From positions 62,001 to 126,000 of the forward strand of contig JAKFUG010000026.1 of the NCBI GenBank assembly GCA_021732785.1: a stretch of 64,000 nt of DNA, written 5' to 3'. Source of the DNA: Planctomycetaceae bacterium (GTDB taxonomy: Bacteria; Planctomycetota; Planctomycetia; Planctomycetales; Planctomycetaceae). Each line of letters starts with the position of its first letter. Within the stretch, counting starts at the first letter, position 1. The notes under the pieces are model-generated. The model was not told where the DNA came from. It worked only from the letters and a program-made list of their open reading frames with translations, and searched no databases. The translations under genes and the position numbers were made by a program. Below, in pieces: positions 1-8,207 of this stretch.

Positions 1-1474
1 CCTGGCTCCAGCGTTCACTCGGATGATGATGGCATTGGGCACATTCAATCCGCACGCCGAGAAACAACTGGCTCACCGACCGGGCGGCAACTTCCGGGGT
101 ATCGAGCGCTTTGAAAAATCCGGCGGGGCTTTCGGCTTGAATCGGTCCTTGCGCCGTCAGAATCTCCCGCGCCATTTCGTCGAAGGGACGGTTCGCCGCG
201 AACTGCGCCCGTAACCAGCGCGTCATCCCGACGGTGCCGGGCGTGGTGATCTTGATCTTGTCGGCCCGCAAAATATCGGCCCACTGCATCGCCCAATAGT
301 CGGCGTATTCGGGACGGTTCAGCAGGGCATCAACCAATTTGGCTCGTTTATCCGGTGACGGATCGGCGAGGAACTGCCGGGCTTCGGCGGCCGTTGGCAA
401 CGTGCCGATGGTGTCGAGCGCGACGCGGCGCAGAAAGGTGGCATCGTCGATGGGTTCGCTGGGGGGAATGCCGAGCCGCACGAGTTTGTCGCCGATGTGC
501 GTGTCGATGAAGTTCTTTTCCACAGGCCGCGTGGATGACGGATTCGGACGCGGCAGGGCAATCCGGCACGTGGTCACCTGATCGAGATACCGCACGAGAA
601 TCGCCGCTTCACCGGGAACCGCCGTCGATTCCATCAAGCCGTGCGGTGTCGTGCCAACAATCTGCGGTGCGTTTGAAACATACTCGGCCTGATGCGTCAC
701 ACATTGACGACGCCCGGCGGCATCGATCGCCGTGACACGGAGTTGCTGGCTCGACGACGGCAGCATCACCAAGTCGGCGGGTTCGACTTCGAGCTTCACC
801 ACCGGCTGATCGGCGGGGGAAGTCAACGGGGCGCCTTCGCGAACCCACCGCAGCAACAGCGCATAGTGCGGGCTGCTGTGATCGATCTTCAGACCGCCCC
901 CGTGCGGCATGCGGGCCGTTCCCTTGAGGAGCAGCAGGCTGGCATCGGGATGCGACAGATCCAACCGGCGACCGCGGCCTTCTTTCACGAGCGCGTCATA
1001 GTCCGATTCGTCATCGAAACCGAACAAACTCAACTTGAAGCCGTTCTGTCCTTCGGCTTTGCCGTGACACCCGCCGGAGTTACACCGGGCCTTGGTCAGC
1101 AACGGTTGCACGTCGTACCGAAACGAAACCGGCACCGGCTGTTGCCAGCTCGTCACCGAGATGGGAACGGTTAACTGGTCATTACCGCGGCGAATGGTGA
1201 GCGTGGTGGTCCCTTCGCCTTGCGGAAAGAGTTGACCGTGCGGCGTCACGCGGGCGATGGACGGATCGGCAACGAGATACTCGACGCCGCGCGTGAGGTC
1301 CCGTTTCGTGGAACCGTCGGTTTCCGTCACGAGCAATTGCTGCGAGGTTTCCGGCCGGTCGAGCAGCACGGTGGTGGGGCTCACGTCCAGCGGCGCGGCT
1401 TCACTGTTTTGAAGAAGCCAGCCCGAACCGCAGAGGATCGCCAATCGCAACAACGCACGCATGCGGCAACTCAT
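1..1474 (-). CDS. DUF1549-type secreted cytochrome-like protein, 3' part missing
   Basis: The reading frame is open from the ATG at 1474 to the window edge (491 codons), so the C-terminal part is outside. The start MSCRMRALLRLAILC gives a short hydrophobic signal; an alternative ATG lies four codons later at 1462. After a bacterial Ig-like N-terminal part comes a CNSGGCHGK haem-c-like motif (planctomycete cytochrome C domain), then a DUF1549 region ending in CAQCHHHPSERW just before the edge. Known family: planctomycete PSD1/DUF1549/DUF1553 exported proteins of unknown function, usually next to a DUF1501 gene. The DUF1553 half and any partner are not visible here. Family assignment is firm; function is unknown. 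Confidence 0.85.
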   Translation of the reverse strand, partial: MSCRMRALLRLAILCGSGWLLQNSEAAPLDVSPTTVLLDRPETSQQLLVTETDGSTKRDLTRGVEYLVADPSIARVTPHGQLFPQGEGTTTLTIRRGNDQLTVPISVTSWQQPVPVSFRYDVQPLLTKARCNSGGCHGKAEGQNGFKLSLFGFDDESDYDALVKEGRGRRLDLSHPDASLLLLKGTARMPHGGGLKIDHSSPHYALLLRWVREGAPLTSPADQPVVKLEVEPADLVMLPSSSQQLRVTAIDAAGRRQCVTHQAEYVSNAPQIVGTTPHGLMESTAVPGEAAILVRYLDQVTTCRIALPRPNPSSTRPVEKNFIDTHIGDKLVRLGIPPSEPIDDATFLRRVALDTIGTLPTAAEARQFLADPSPDKRAKLVDALLNRPEYADYWAMQWADILRADKIKITTPGTVGMTRWLRAQFAANRPFDEMAREILTAQGPIQAESPAGFFKALDTPEVAARSVSQLFLGVRIECAQCHHHPSERWSQ

Positions 1475-1597
1475 CCGTACAGAAGCCCAATGAAATCCGA
1501 GGCTGTGGTTGTGCGGAGCGATCACACATCGACGTCAGTTTATCCTTTGCCGGCGGCAAACGAAAGACCGAACGCTTCAAAAGCATCAATGAAAAGA

Positions 1598-1619
1598 CCC
1601 AGGGATCGGAATCCCTGGG
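1598..1619. terminator. 22-bp palindrome, likely terminator of the Cys/Tyr-rich gene
   Basis: Perfect arms CCCAGGGAT and ATCCCTGGG around a 4-base loop. Read on the minus strand, the direction of the gene ending at 1661, the hairpin is followed by TCTTTTCATT; on the plus strand it is followed by a T-run (CTTCTGTTTTTT). It could therefore stop transcription in both directions. The same palindrome recurs at 6427, 7198 and 8176, so it is also a member of a dispersed repeat family. Confidence 0.6.
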
Positions 1620-1660
1620 CTTCTGTTTTTTCGATGATCGCCGTGGCCAATCAACAATGA

Positions 1661-2311
1661 TTACCAGGAGACATCTTCCGCGGGCGGCAGCGGCGGGATG
1701 GACGGGATCGATTGCCCGACCGGAGAGTAGTAAGCGGACATCAGCGGATAGGCATCGCTGGACGGCATCACCGGCTGGCCTTGTCCGACCCGAATGTACT
1801 GCGGCGAACCCGCGGGCATCGGCGCACCGTAACCATATGCGCTGGTATACGGACTCGGTTGATAGGTGTACGGAGCGTACTCAGGACGACCGTAAGCGCT
1901 CGCACAGCCGGTCGGCAGAGCGTATTGACCAATCATCGGGTTCGGCAGGTAGGTATACGGAGCGTATTCCGGCTGACCGTACGAGGCGGCACAGCCGTAG
2001 TTCGGAACCGAACAACCGGCACAGCTCGGGGCGTAAAACGCCGGGCGGCTGCACGATGGGGCATAGCACGACGGCATCATGTACGCCGCTTGATAACCGT
2101 ACGGCGAGCCGCACGTCGGGGCATAACATCCCGAACAGCCGTAGTTGTACGGACCAGCACAACTCGACAGCGGCGCATGGCAGCCGACCATGACCGGAGC
2201 CGAGCAACCACCACAACCGCGCTTCCACCATTTCGAACCGGCACCGGCCTGATCGAGATGGCCGCTCATCAATGCGACCACGGCGACCGCGGCCCAACCA
2301 TAACGCTGCAT
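1661..2311 (-). CDS. Cys/Tyr/Pro-rich secreted repeat protein
   Basis: 216 aa from the ATG at 2311, preceded by GGGGGAAGACAGC, a good ribosome-binding site. Residues 5-20 are hydrophobic and look like a signal peptide. The mature part has 13 cysteines, mostly in short CxxC or YAPSC units (residues 33-136), followed by two near-identical blocks, YGQPEYAPYTYLPNP at 111-125 and YGRPEYAPYTYQPSP at 140-154, then a Pro/Ser-rich tail. No enzyme motif is present. Low-complexity Cys-rich exported proteins are common in planctomycetes; a structural or cell-surface role is only a guess. Confidence 0.7.
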   Translation of the reverse strand: MQRYGWAAVAVVALMSGHLDQAGAGSKWWKRGCGGCSAPVMVGCHAPLSSCAGPYNYGCSGCYAPTCGSPYGYQAAYMMPSCYAPSCSRPAFYAPSCAGCSVPNYGCAASYGQPEYAPYTYLPNPMIGQYALPTGCASAYGRPEYAPYTYQPSPYTSAYGYGAPMPAGSPQYIRVGQGQPVMPSSDAYPLMSAYYSPVGQSIPSIPPLPPAEDVSW

Positions 2312-2725
2312 GCTGTCTTCCCCCACAATGTCCGATTTCGAATCGGCGTGCCCCGGACCCGGACAACTCCGCCAGCGTTTCCCCCGCTGTGACCATCGAG
2401 CGTAATGTGCAGCGAAGCGGTCACAAGCGGTTTTCGCAGCGGGGAGGTCCAATCCCCGAAGGCTCGATACGAGCTAAACGGTTGTAGCGATTGTGACGAC
2501 GAGAGGTGGCGCAGATCAGTTCAAAGCCAGAGTGCATGGGGATCCTGCAAAGCGGCGAGTAACGATGAGCTTTTTCTGACCCTCAACCCTCGACCATCCA
2601 CTCTCCACCGCTCCGTTGTCTTGTGAATCACGTCGCGGCTGCGGTACAAAGACACAGATTGAAAATGAGCTGCGCGTTCGGCGGCAGATTCGGACCATCA
2701 AGGCTTGAGACGGGGAACAGCAACC
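2312..2725. other. Divergent intergenic spacer, no gene seen
   Basis: 414 bases between the divergently transcribed Cys/Tyr-rich gene and the leucine-rich-repeat gene. No convincing coding frame or large palindrome was seen. It presumably holds both promoters, but no promoter could be assigned with confidence. Confidence 0.5.
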
Positions 2726-3574
2726 ATGAGTCGTGGGACCGGTTGGATCGGTATCGTGCTGGTGTTTGTCGCGTTGGCCGGTCGGTCGTTGACGGCCGCG
2801 GACATTGAGTTTCCGGACCCGAATCTCGATCAGGTGATTCGCGAGATCCTCAAGAAGAAGCAGATCGACAAGCTCGACAAGAGCAAAAAGATCACCGACG
2901 AAGACGTCGCCACGATCTTCTTCCTCGAATTCCCCAACCGCGGCATTGAAAGCCTCGCCGGTTTGGAGAAGTGCAAGAATCTCGCGCAGGTGAAACTCAC
3001 CGGCAACAAGATCAAGGACCTCAAACCGCTCGAAGAATGCGTCAACATTCAGTCGCTCGATCTGGCCAAGAACCAGATTGCCGATATCGCCCCGCTGGTA
3101 AAACTGGTGAAGCTGCAATACCTGCAACTCGATGACAATCAGATCACCGCGATGGACGCCGTCGCCCCGTTGAAAGCGTTGACGGCGCTGTATCTCAGCC
3201 GCAATCAGGTCGTGTCACTGGAACCGCTGACAGGGCTGCCGAAGCTCACCTCGCTCTATCTGGAAAAGAACAAGGTCGCGGATGTCGGGCCGCTGAAGAC
3301 ATGCAAATGGTTGCAGAACGTCGATCTGAAAGGCAACCAGGTGAAGGACGTCAGCCCGCTCGCCGCGCTGACGGAACTGCGGTGGACGTTCCTCGACGGC
3401 AACCAGGTCGTCGAGATCGCCCCATTAGTGGAAGCCGCCAAAAAGGACGCCGCGGGGGAAAAACGGTACGCGCCATACTGGAATCTCTACCTCGGCGGCA
3501 ACCCGCTCAGTGACGCCAGCAAGGCTCAACTCGCCGAGTTGAAAGCGATTGGTGTGCGACTGCACGCCGATTGA
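2726..3574 (+). CDS. Secreted leucine-rich repeat protein, internalin-like
   Basis: 282 aa starting at ATG 2726 (MSRGTGWIG), with GGGGAACAG upstream; an upstream in-frame TTG at 2705 is less likely. A signal peptide covers about residues 1-26, ending near LTAAD. The body consists of about seven 22-residue repeats of the form LxxLxLxxNxIxDIxPL, for example KLQYLQLDDNQI and KLTSLYLEKNKV, the pattern of internalin-type LRRs. Such domains bind proteins; there is no catalytic motif. It is followed 46 bases later by the NIPSNAP gene on the same strand. A protein-interaction role outside the cytoplasm is likely, partner unknown. Confidence 0.85.
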   Translation: MSRGTGWIGIVLVFVALAGRSLTAADIEFPDPNLDQVIREILKKKQIDKLDKSKKITDEDVATIFFLEFPNRGIESLAGLEKCKNLAQVKLTGNKIKDLKPLEECVNIQSLDLAKNQIADIAPLVKLVKLQYLQLDDNQITAMDAVAPLKALTALYLSRNQVVSLEPLTGLPKLTSLYLEKNKVADVGPLKTCKWLQNVDLKGNQVKDVSPLAALTELRWTFLDGNQVVEIAPLVEAAKKDAAGEKRYAPYWNLYLGGNPLSDASKAQLAELKAIGVRLHAD

Positions 3575-3620
3575 TCCGCGCTCTCACAAAGCATCCTTCT
3601 CAAAATTCAGGAGCATTTCC

Positions 3621-4058
3621 ATGCGTTCTGTGCGAACACTGTTTGGTTTGAGTGCCATCATTGCCGTGACGTTTGCCGCCGGTTGGTTGGGCGGAGCGGC
3701 CAACGCTCAGAATACGGCCCCGGCTCCGATGACTTACGAACTGCGGACCTACACCACGCTGCCGGGCAAGCTGCCGAACCTGCATGCCCGCTTTCGCGAT
3801 CACACGGTCGCCTTGTTCGCCAAGCATGGGATGAAGAACGTTGTGTATCTCACGCCGCTGGAAGGCGACAAGAAGGATAACACGCTGGTCTACCTTCTCG
3901 CACACGAGAGCAAAGCCGCTGCGGAAAAATCATTCGCCGATTTCCGTGCCGATCCCGCGTGGATGAAAGCGCGCGAGGAGTCCGAAAAGGATGGAAAAAT
4001 CGTCGAGAAGTACGAGTCCGTCTTCTTCACGCCGACCGATTACTCGCCGATGAAGTGA
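3621..4058 (+). CDS. Exported NIPSNAP-family protein
   Basis: 145 aa from ATG 3621, with CAGGAG eight bases upstream. A signal peptide (MRSVRTLFGLSAIIAVTFAA to about residue 33) is followed by one NIPSNAP/dimeric alpha-beta barrel domain starting at MTYELRTYTTLPGK and ending in KIVEKYESVFFTP. Planctomycetes carry many exported single-domain NIPSNAP proteins of unknown biochemical function. It may be co-transcribed with the preceding LRR gene. Family call is good, role unknown. Confidence 0.85.
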   Translation: MRSVRTLFGLSAIIAVTFAAGWLGGAANAQNTAPAPMTYELRTYTTLPGKLPNLHARFRDHTVALFAKHGMKNVVYLTPLEGDKKDNTLVYLLAHESKAAAEKSFADFRADPAWMKAREESEKDGKIVEKYESVFFTPTDYSPMK

Positions 4059-4080
4059 ACGACCGTCGAAAGATCTCTGC

Positions 4081-4290
4081 AACCCGGAGGGTTGAAAGCC
4101 ATTAGCCGGGGGTTGAGCGCAGCGATACCCCCGGTCACGATACATGAAGTGGTTGCACCCCGGCAGGGGTGCCAGCGCTCCGAACATGCTGGCACCCCTG
4201 CCGGGGTGCATCGCAATTGTGGCCCGATTTCCGGGGGTGTCGCTAGGCTCAACCCCCGGCTAATGGCTGGGAACCCGAACGGGTTCCGCT
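4081..4290. repeat. Nested large inverted repeat
   Basis: Two nested palindromes fill the spacer between the NIPSNAP gene and mtnA. Outer arms are 4097-4118 and 4247-4268 (AGCCATTAGCCGGGGG...), exact reverse complements over 22 bases. Inner arms are 4155-4176 and 4188-4209 (GCACCCCGGCAGGGG...), also exact over 22 bases with an 11-base loop. Flanking AACCCGGAGGGTT and GAACCCGAACGGGTT add smaller palindromes. No coding frame is supported. A very stable RNA structure or a mobile REP-like element are both possible. Confidence 0.85.
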
Positions 4291-4366
4291 TGATGCACTG
4301 CCACTGTGAATCAATGATTTGACTGTAAGTCGCTCCGGTGAGTGAGCGATGATTGAGGAAACAACG

Positions 4367-5431
4367 ATGCAAACTCCAATCCCCGCGGTGCAATGGGTGG
4401 GCGATGAACGCGGCTGTGTGCGGTTGCTCGATCAAACGTTGCTTCCCACGGAAGAGCGCACCCTCGATTGCACGACTGTCGAAATGGTTTTCGAAGCCAT
4501 TCGATCACTGCGCGTCCGTGGGGCTCCGGCGATTGGTGTCGCCGCGGCGTATGGAGTGATCGTTGGTTGTCAGGCGAAGATCGAATCGCCTCGGGCAGAG
4601 TTCAACGCGCACTTCGAGCAGATCGTTGATTATCTCGCATCCAGTCGCCCCACCGCGGTGAATTTGTTCTGGGCACTCGACCGTATGCGGCGGGTGCTGC
4701 GAGCGCTCGACAATGTCTTTACCAGCCGTCAGGTGCTGCCGCGGTTGTTGTCCGAAGCCCAGATGATCGAAACCGAAGACCGGGCGATGTGTACCGCGAT
4801 GGCCCAACACGGTGCCCCGCTGCTCGCCAATTGCACCGGTGTCCTCACGCATTGCAACACGGGAGGATTGGCCACCGCGGGGGAGGGGACTGCGCTCGCC
4901 GTCATCATCGAAGCGGCGCGACGCAATTCCGCGCTGAAAGTCTACGCCGATGAAACCCGCCCCCTGCTGCAAGGGGCTCGGCTCACCGCGTGGGAACTGA
5001 TGCAGCGGAACATCAATGTCACGCTCATCTGCGATTCGATGGCCGCGTGGGTGATGAAGCAGAAGCGCGTGCAGGCGGTGATTGTCGGCGCGGATCGCAT
5101 CGCGGCGAATGGCGACGCCGCGAACAAAATCGGCACGTATGGGCTATCGGTCCTCGCCCACGCTCACGACATTCCGTTTTACGTGGTTGCTCCGTCGAGC
5201 ACCTTCGATCTGACACTCCCGAACGGTAACGGCATTCCGATTGAAGAACGGGCCGCGACGGAAATCACGCACGGCTTCGGTCGCCAAACCGCTCCGACCG
5301 ATTGCCCAGTCTTCAACCCCGCGTTCGACGTCGCCCCGGCCGAAAAGATCACGGCGATCATCACCGAACAGGGTGTGATCAGCCCCGTCACCACGGAAAA
5401 CGTCCGCCGCGGGTTAGCACATTCCACGTAG
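4367..5431 (+). CDS. mtnA: S-methyl-5-thioribose-1-phosphate isomerase
   Basis: 354 aa. The ATG at 4367 is chosen because GAGGAAACAACG precedes it; an in-frame ATG at 4349 has a poorer site. The enzyme converts methylthioribose 1-phosphate to methylthioribulose 1-phosphate in methionine salvage, in the cytoplasm. The family signatures are clear: RVRGAPAIGVAAAYG near residue 50, the catalytic cysteine in THCNTGGLAT (C163) and aspartate in VIVGADRIAANGD (D243), followed by NKIGTYGL. No other salvage genes are adjacent. The stop codon is the first base group of a palindromic repeat at 5428. Confidence 0.97.
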   Translation: MQTPIPAVQWVGDERGCVRLLDQTLLPTEERTLDCTTVEMVFEAIRSLRVRGAPAIGVAAAYGVIVGCQAKIESPRAEFNAHFEQIVDYLASSRPTAVNLFWALDRMRRVLRALDNVFTSRQVLPRLLSEAQMIETEDRAMCTAMAQHGAPLLANCTGVLTHCNTGGLATAGEGTALAVIIEAARRNSALKVYADETRPLLQGARLTAWELMQRNINVTLICDSMAAWVMKQKRVQAVIVGADRIAANGDAANKIGTYGLSVLAHAHDIPFYVVAPSSTFDLTLPNGNGIPIEERAATEITHGFGRQTAPTDCPVFNPAFDVAPAEKITAIITEQGVISPVTTENVRRGLAHST

Positions 5432-5542
5432 CCCTGTCGCTCCGCGACAGGATAGCCGAGCGCGCGGTACGGGTGTGAGTTGTCAGAAGCGATCAACGTC
5501 GTCGGAACCACCGGCTTTCCTGTCGCGGAGCGACAGGGCTAC
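5428..5542. repeat. Inverted repeat pair beginning at the mtnA stop codon
   Basis: Arms 5428-5452 (GTAGCCCTGTCGCTCCGCG...) and 5518-5542 are exact reverse complements over 25 bases, each also internally palindromic (CTGTCGC/GCGACAG). The TAG stop of mtnA is inside the left arm. It may act as transcription terminator and is one of the REP-like families in this window. Confidence 0.8.
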
Positions 5543-5632
5543 GTTCGGACAGGAATCTCTCTTGCCCCTTTCGTGCGGTCTCTGCTACACCGCGGAGTTA
5601 AACCGGATGGATACGGTCGGGGAGAGGCACGG

Positions 5633-6412
5633 ATGGCTCGTTCAAACGCAGCGAAACTCGGTGGCATGTGGACGCTGGCGCTCGCGCCGTTTCTGCTTGC
5701 AGTGGTCGTACATGTGGGGAAGCCGCCGGTGCCGCTGACGATTTCGTCGCCGCCGCGACCGGCGCTCGCGTTCGATCAATACCTCGTCGATCTCGGCCCC
5801 ACGCAACCCGTGGTCGAACTGCAAGGCAAGTTCCGCTTTCGTAACCGCGGCACGAAACCGGTCGCACTGAAGGAAGTCCGGCCGAGTTGCGGGTGTCTGC
5901 AACCGCTCGTCTCGGGGAAGGAATTTGCCCCCGGTGAAGACGGGCAGATCATGCTCCGTATGCGGCCGGCGAATGAGTCGCCCGGCAAGAAGGAATACTA
6001 CGCCGACGTGATTTACACCGATCCCGAACCGCGCGAAGTCCGCATCACGTTCAAGCTGGAACTCCCCGAGCGGGGCCTCATGGTGAAACCGCGGGCGATT
6101 CTGGTGTATCAACTCAGCGATGAAAAAACGGTTCAGGAACTGAAGATCATCGACAGCCGCGACAAGCCGGCGCGAATCAAAGATGTCTCGGTCAACAACC
6201 CACTGGTGGCGGTGGAACTCGGTGAACGGCGACCGGGCGAGGCGGGCGGGATAGAATCCATTGTGCAGGTGATGGTCGATGGCAAAGTCAGCCCCGGCCG
6301 TCATGATGCCGTGATTACCGTCCTCACCGACGACCCGGATACCCCCGAGCTGCGCGTTCCCGTGATCATTCAGGGTCCCCGCGCGAGTAATGCTGCGAAA
6401 CATGACCACTGA
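5633..6412 (+). CDS. DUF1573 domain protein, membrane-anchored or secreted
   Basis: 259 aa from ATG 5633, with GGAGAGGCACGG upstream. A hydrophobic N-terminus (residues 11-28, MWTLALAPFLLAVVVHVG) acts as signal or anchor. Residues about 45-145 carry the DUF1573 Ig-like fold with its hallmark PSCGC motif (EVRPSCGCLQP) followed by a beta-rich second domain with DPDTPELRVPV near the end. DUF1573 proteins are abundant in Planctomycetota and Bacteroidota; function is not established. Its stop overlaps the next gene by 11 or 23 bases, depending on the start used there, so the two are probably translated together. Confidence 0.85.
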   Translation: MARSNAAKLGGMWTLALAPFLLAVVVHVGKPPVPLTISSPPRPALAFDQYLVDLGPTQPVVELQGKFRFRNRGTKPVALKEVRPSCGCLQPLVSGKEFAPGEDGQIMLRMRPANESPGKKEYYADVIYTDPEPREVRITFKLELPERGLMVKPRAILVYQLSDEKTVQELKIIDSRDKPARIKDVSVNNPLVAVELGERRPGEAGGIESIVQVMVDGKVSPGRHDAVITVLTDDPDTPELRVPVIIQGPRASNAAKHDH

Positions 6413-7265
6413 TGCGATCGAAACATCCCAGGGACGGCAGTCCCTGGGCTTCCGGCGGCTGTTGCGGGGGTTGTGGTGCTGGGTGACGTTTCTGGTCGCG
6501 CCGCTCGGCTGGTTTTTTCGCGGGCGGTATGTGCAGCGACTGGAACCGGAACGGCTCGAACAGGGGCTGGTGCTGATTCTGCCCGGCATTGAAGGCCGCA
6601 GCTTTTTGAACATCTCGCTGATGCAGGGGCTGCTCGACGGCGGTGTGCCGTATGGATTGGAGATCGTCGACTGGACGACGGGGAACAAATTTCTCGCGAT
6701 CTATCACCTGCGGGCGTGGCGACGGAACCTGCGAATCGCCGCTCAACTGGCGGAACGGATCACACGGTATCAGCAGGATTATCCCGGCCGCCCGGTGTGG
6801 TTGGTCGGGCACTCCGGTGGGACGGGGATGTCCGTGTTGACGCTCGCTGCGCTGCCGGAGGAAACGAAGATTACCGGATTGGTGTTGATGGCATCCGCAT
6901 TGTCGCCGGGGTTTGATCTGTCGACCGCGTTCAGTCACGTGGAACGCGGCATCTGGTCGTTTCATTCGTGGAACGACTGGCTGTTTGTCGGGATCGGGAC
7001 GACGTTATTCGGCACCATGGATGGCTGGCACATGCCGGGCGCGGGCATGCTCGGCTTCCGTACCCCGCAGGAATCGCGACCGCTGAAACAGACCGGTTAC
7101 CATCCTGTCATGGCGACGCAATTCAATCTCGGCGGCCACTTCGGCTGCGTCCACCGCGTCTTCGTCGAAGAACGCATCGCTCCGATCATCAAGGACGCCC
7201 AGGGATCGGAATCCTTGGGTGTCAGGGGTCACTCCAACGGCATACGGCGTGGGCAGTCTGTGTAG
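6402..7265 (+). CDS. Alpha/beta hydrolase with repeat-derived ends
   Basis: 287 aa from ATG 6402; ATG 6390 is also possible and neither has a good ribosome-binding site, consistent with coupling to the overlapping DUF1573 gene. The core has a membrane-facing hydrophobic segment (GLWCWVTFLVAPLGWFF) and the serine-hydrolase elbow WLVGHSGGTG, with late HFGCVHR supplying a likely catalytic His. Substrate unknown. Odd feature: residues near the N-terminus (SQGRQSLGF) and C-terminus (AQGSESLGV) are encoded by copies of the dispersed CCCAGGGA palindrome, so both ends of the frame appear to have been extended by repeat DNA. Confidence 0.75.
   Translation: MTTDAIETSQGRQSLGFRRLLRGLWCWVTFLVAPLGWFFRGRYVQRLEPERLEQGLVLILPGIEGRSFLNISLMQGLLDGGVPYGLEIVDWTTGNKFLAIYHLRAWRRNLRIAAQLAERITRYQQDYPGRPVWLVGHSGGTGMSVLTLAALPEETKITGLVLMASALSPGFDLSTAFSHVERGIWSFHSWNDWLFVGIGTTLFGTMDGWHMPGAGMLGFRTPQESRPLKQTGYHPVMATQFNLGGHFGCVHRVFVEERIAPIIKDAQGSESLGVRGHSNGIRRGQSV
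6427..6448. repeat. 22-bp palindrome inside the hydrolase N-terminal codons
   Basis: Arms CCCAGGGA and TCCCTGGG with a 6-base centre (CGGCAG), followed by CTTC like the copy at 1598. It is translated as part of the hydrolase frame. Confidence 0.75.
7198..7219. repeat. 22-bp palindrome inside the hydrolase C-terminal codons
   Basis: CCCAGGGAT, CGGA, ATCCTTGGG: identical to the copy at 1598 except for one base in the right arm. It lies about 46 bases before the hydrolase stop codon. Confidence 0.75.
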
Positions 7266-7372
7266 GGTGGGCTGCATCCACAACCGGAATCCGCGCGAAC
7301 CTCAACGAACCAATGGGTGTCGCGTGCTCTCATGATCTGGTCGCAACCATTGCCCATTCCGACGAGGCCACG

Positions 7373-8173
7373 ATGGATACACGATTGGTTTCCGAGCGGT
7401 TCCCCCGATCTTCGGCCTATCATCCGGAATGGGTGATCGCCGGGGCAGGTGGCGGGGCGAATCCGCTGTGGTTGACCGAATGGCTGACGAGTGCGCTCGA
7501 TTTGAAGCCTGGCATGCGGGTCCTCGATCTCGGCTGCGGGCGGGCGATGTCGTCCATCTTTCTGCATCGCGAATTCGGCGTGCAGGTCTGGGCCGCCGAT
7601 CTGTGGTACAGCGTTGACGAGAATCATCGCCGGATTGCGGACGCCGGTGTGGATGATGCGGTCTTTCCCTTGCATGCGGAGGCGCGATCGCTCCCTTTCG
7701 CTGCGGGGTTTTTCGACGCCATCGTGTGCATCGACTGCTACTTCTACTTCGGCACGGATGACCTGATGCTGAACACGCTGGCACGGTTGTTGAAACCGAA
7801 CGGCGTGCTGGCCATGGCGGGTGCCGGGCTGCGGCACGAACTGGATGACGGCGTGCCCGAGCCGTTGCGCGCCTGGTGGGAACCGAGCATGTTTTGTCTC
7901 CACTCGGCGGCGTGGTGGCGAAGGCATTGGGAACGAACCGGGTTGGTGACCGTCGAGGTCGCGGACGACATGCCCGACGGCTGGCAGGCGTGGCTCGATT
8001 GGCAGCGAGTCATCTGCCCGGAGAACGCCGGAGAACTCCAGGCGGTGGAAGCCGATGCGGGCCGCACGCTCGGCTATGTCCGTGCGATTGCTCGCCTCCG
8101 CCCCGACGCCCGCCTGGAAGCCGCGGTCGCATCAGTCCCCACACAATACACACCGCAACCGCTGTCGCGCTGA
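7373..8173 (+). CDS. SAM-dependent class I methyltransferase
   Basis: 266 aa from ATG 7373, preceded by GACGAGGCCACG; an in-frame ATG at 7313 would add 20 residues. Residues 48-58 (MRVLDLGCGRA) are the glycine-rich SAM-binding motif I, followed by an acidic motif after strand 2 (VWAADLW) and FDAIVCIDCYFYFGT as motif II/post-II. The C-terminal part is tryptophan-rich (AWWRRHWERTG). This is the UbiE/type-11 small-molecule methyltransferase fold; the substrate cannot be told. It is separated from the hydrolase by 107 bases on the same strand and faces the sulfatase gene convergently. Confidence 0.85.
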   Translation: MDTRLVSERFPRSSAYHPEWVIAGAGGGANPLWLTEWLTSALDLKPGMRVLDLGCGRAMSSIFLHREFGVQVWAADLWYSVDENHRRIADAGVDDAVFPLHAEARSLPFAAGFFDAIVCIDCYFYFGTDDLMLNTLARLLKPNGVLAMAGAGLRHELDDGVPEPLRAWWEPSMFCLHSAAWWRRHWERTGLVTVEVADDMPDGWQAWLDWQRVICPENAGELQAVEADAGRTLGYVRAIARLRPDARLEAAVASVPTQYTPQPLSR

Positions 8174-8175
8174 AG

Positions 8176-8197
8176 CCCAGGGATTCCGATCCCTGGG
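8176..8197. terminator. 22-bp palindrome between convergent genes
   Basis: CCCAGGGAT, TCCG, ATCCCTGGG, the exact reverse complement of the copy at 1598. It begins three bases after the methyltransferase stop (8173) and ends ten bases before the sulfatase stop (8208), the position expected of a shared bidirectional terminator. T-rich tails are short (TCTCTT). Confidence 0.6.
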
Positions 8198-8207
8198 TCT
8201 CTTGGGA

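Noticed and set aside
4092-4322. Short frames in the nested palindrome before mtnA
   Set aside because: They are made of palindromic repeat DNA, with no start signal and no similarity to proteins.
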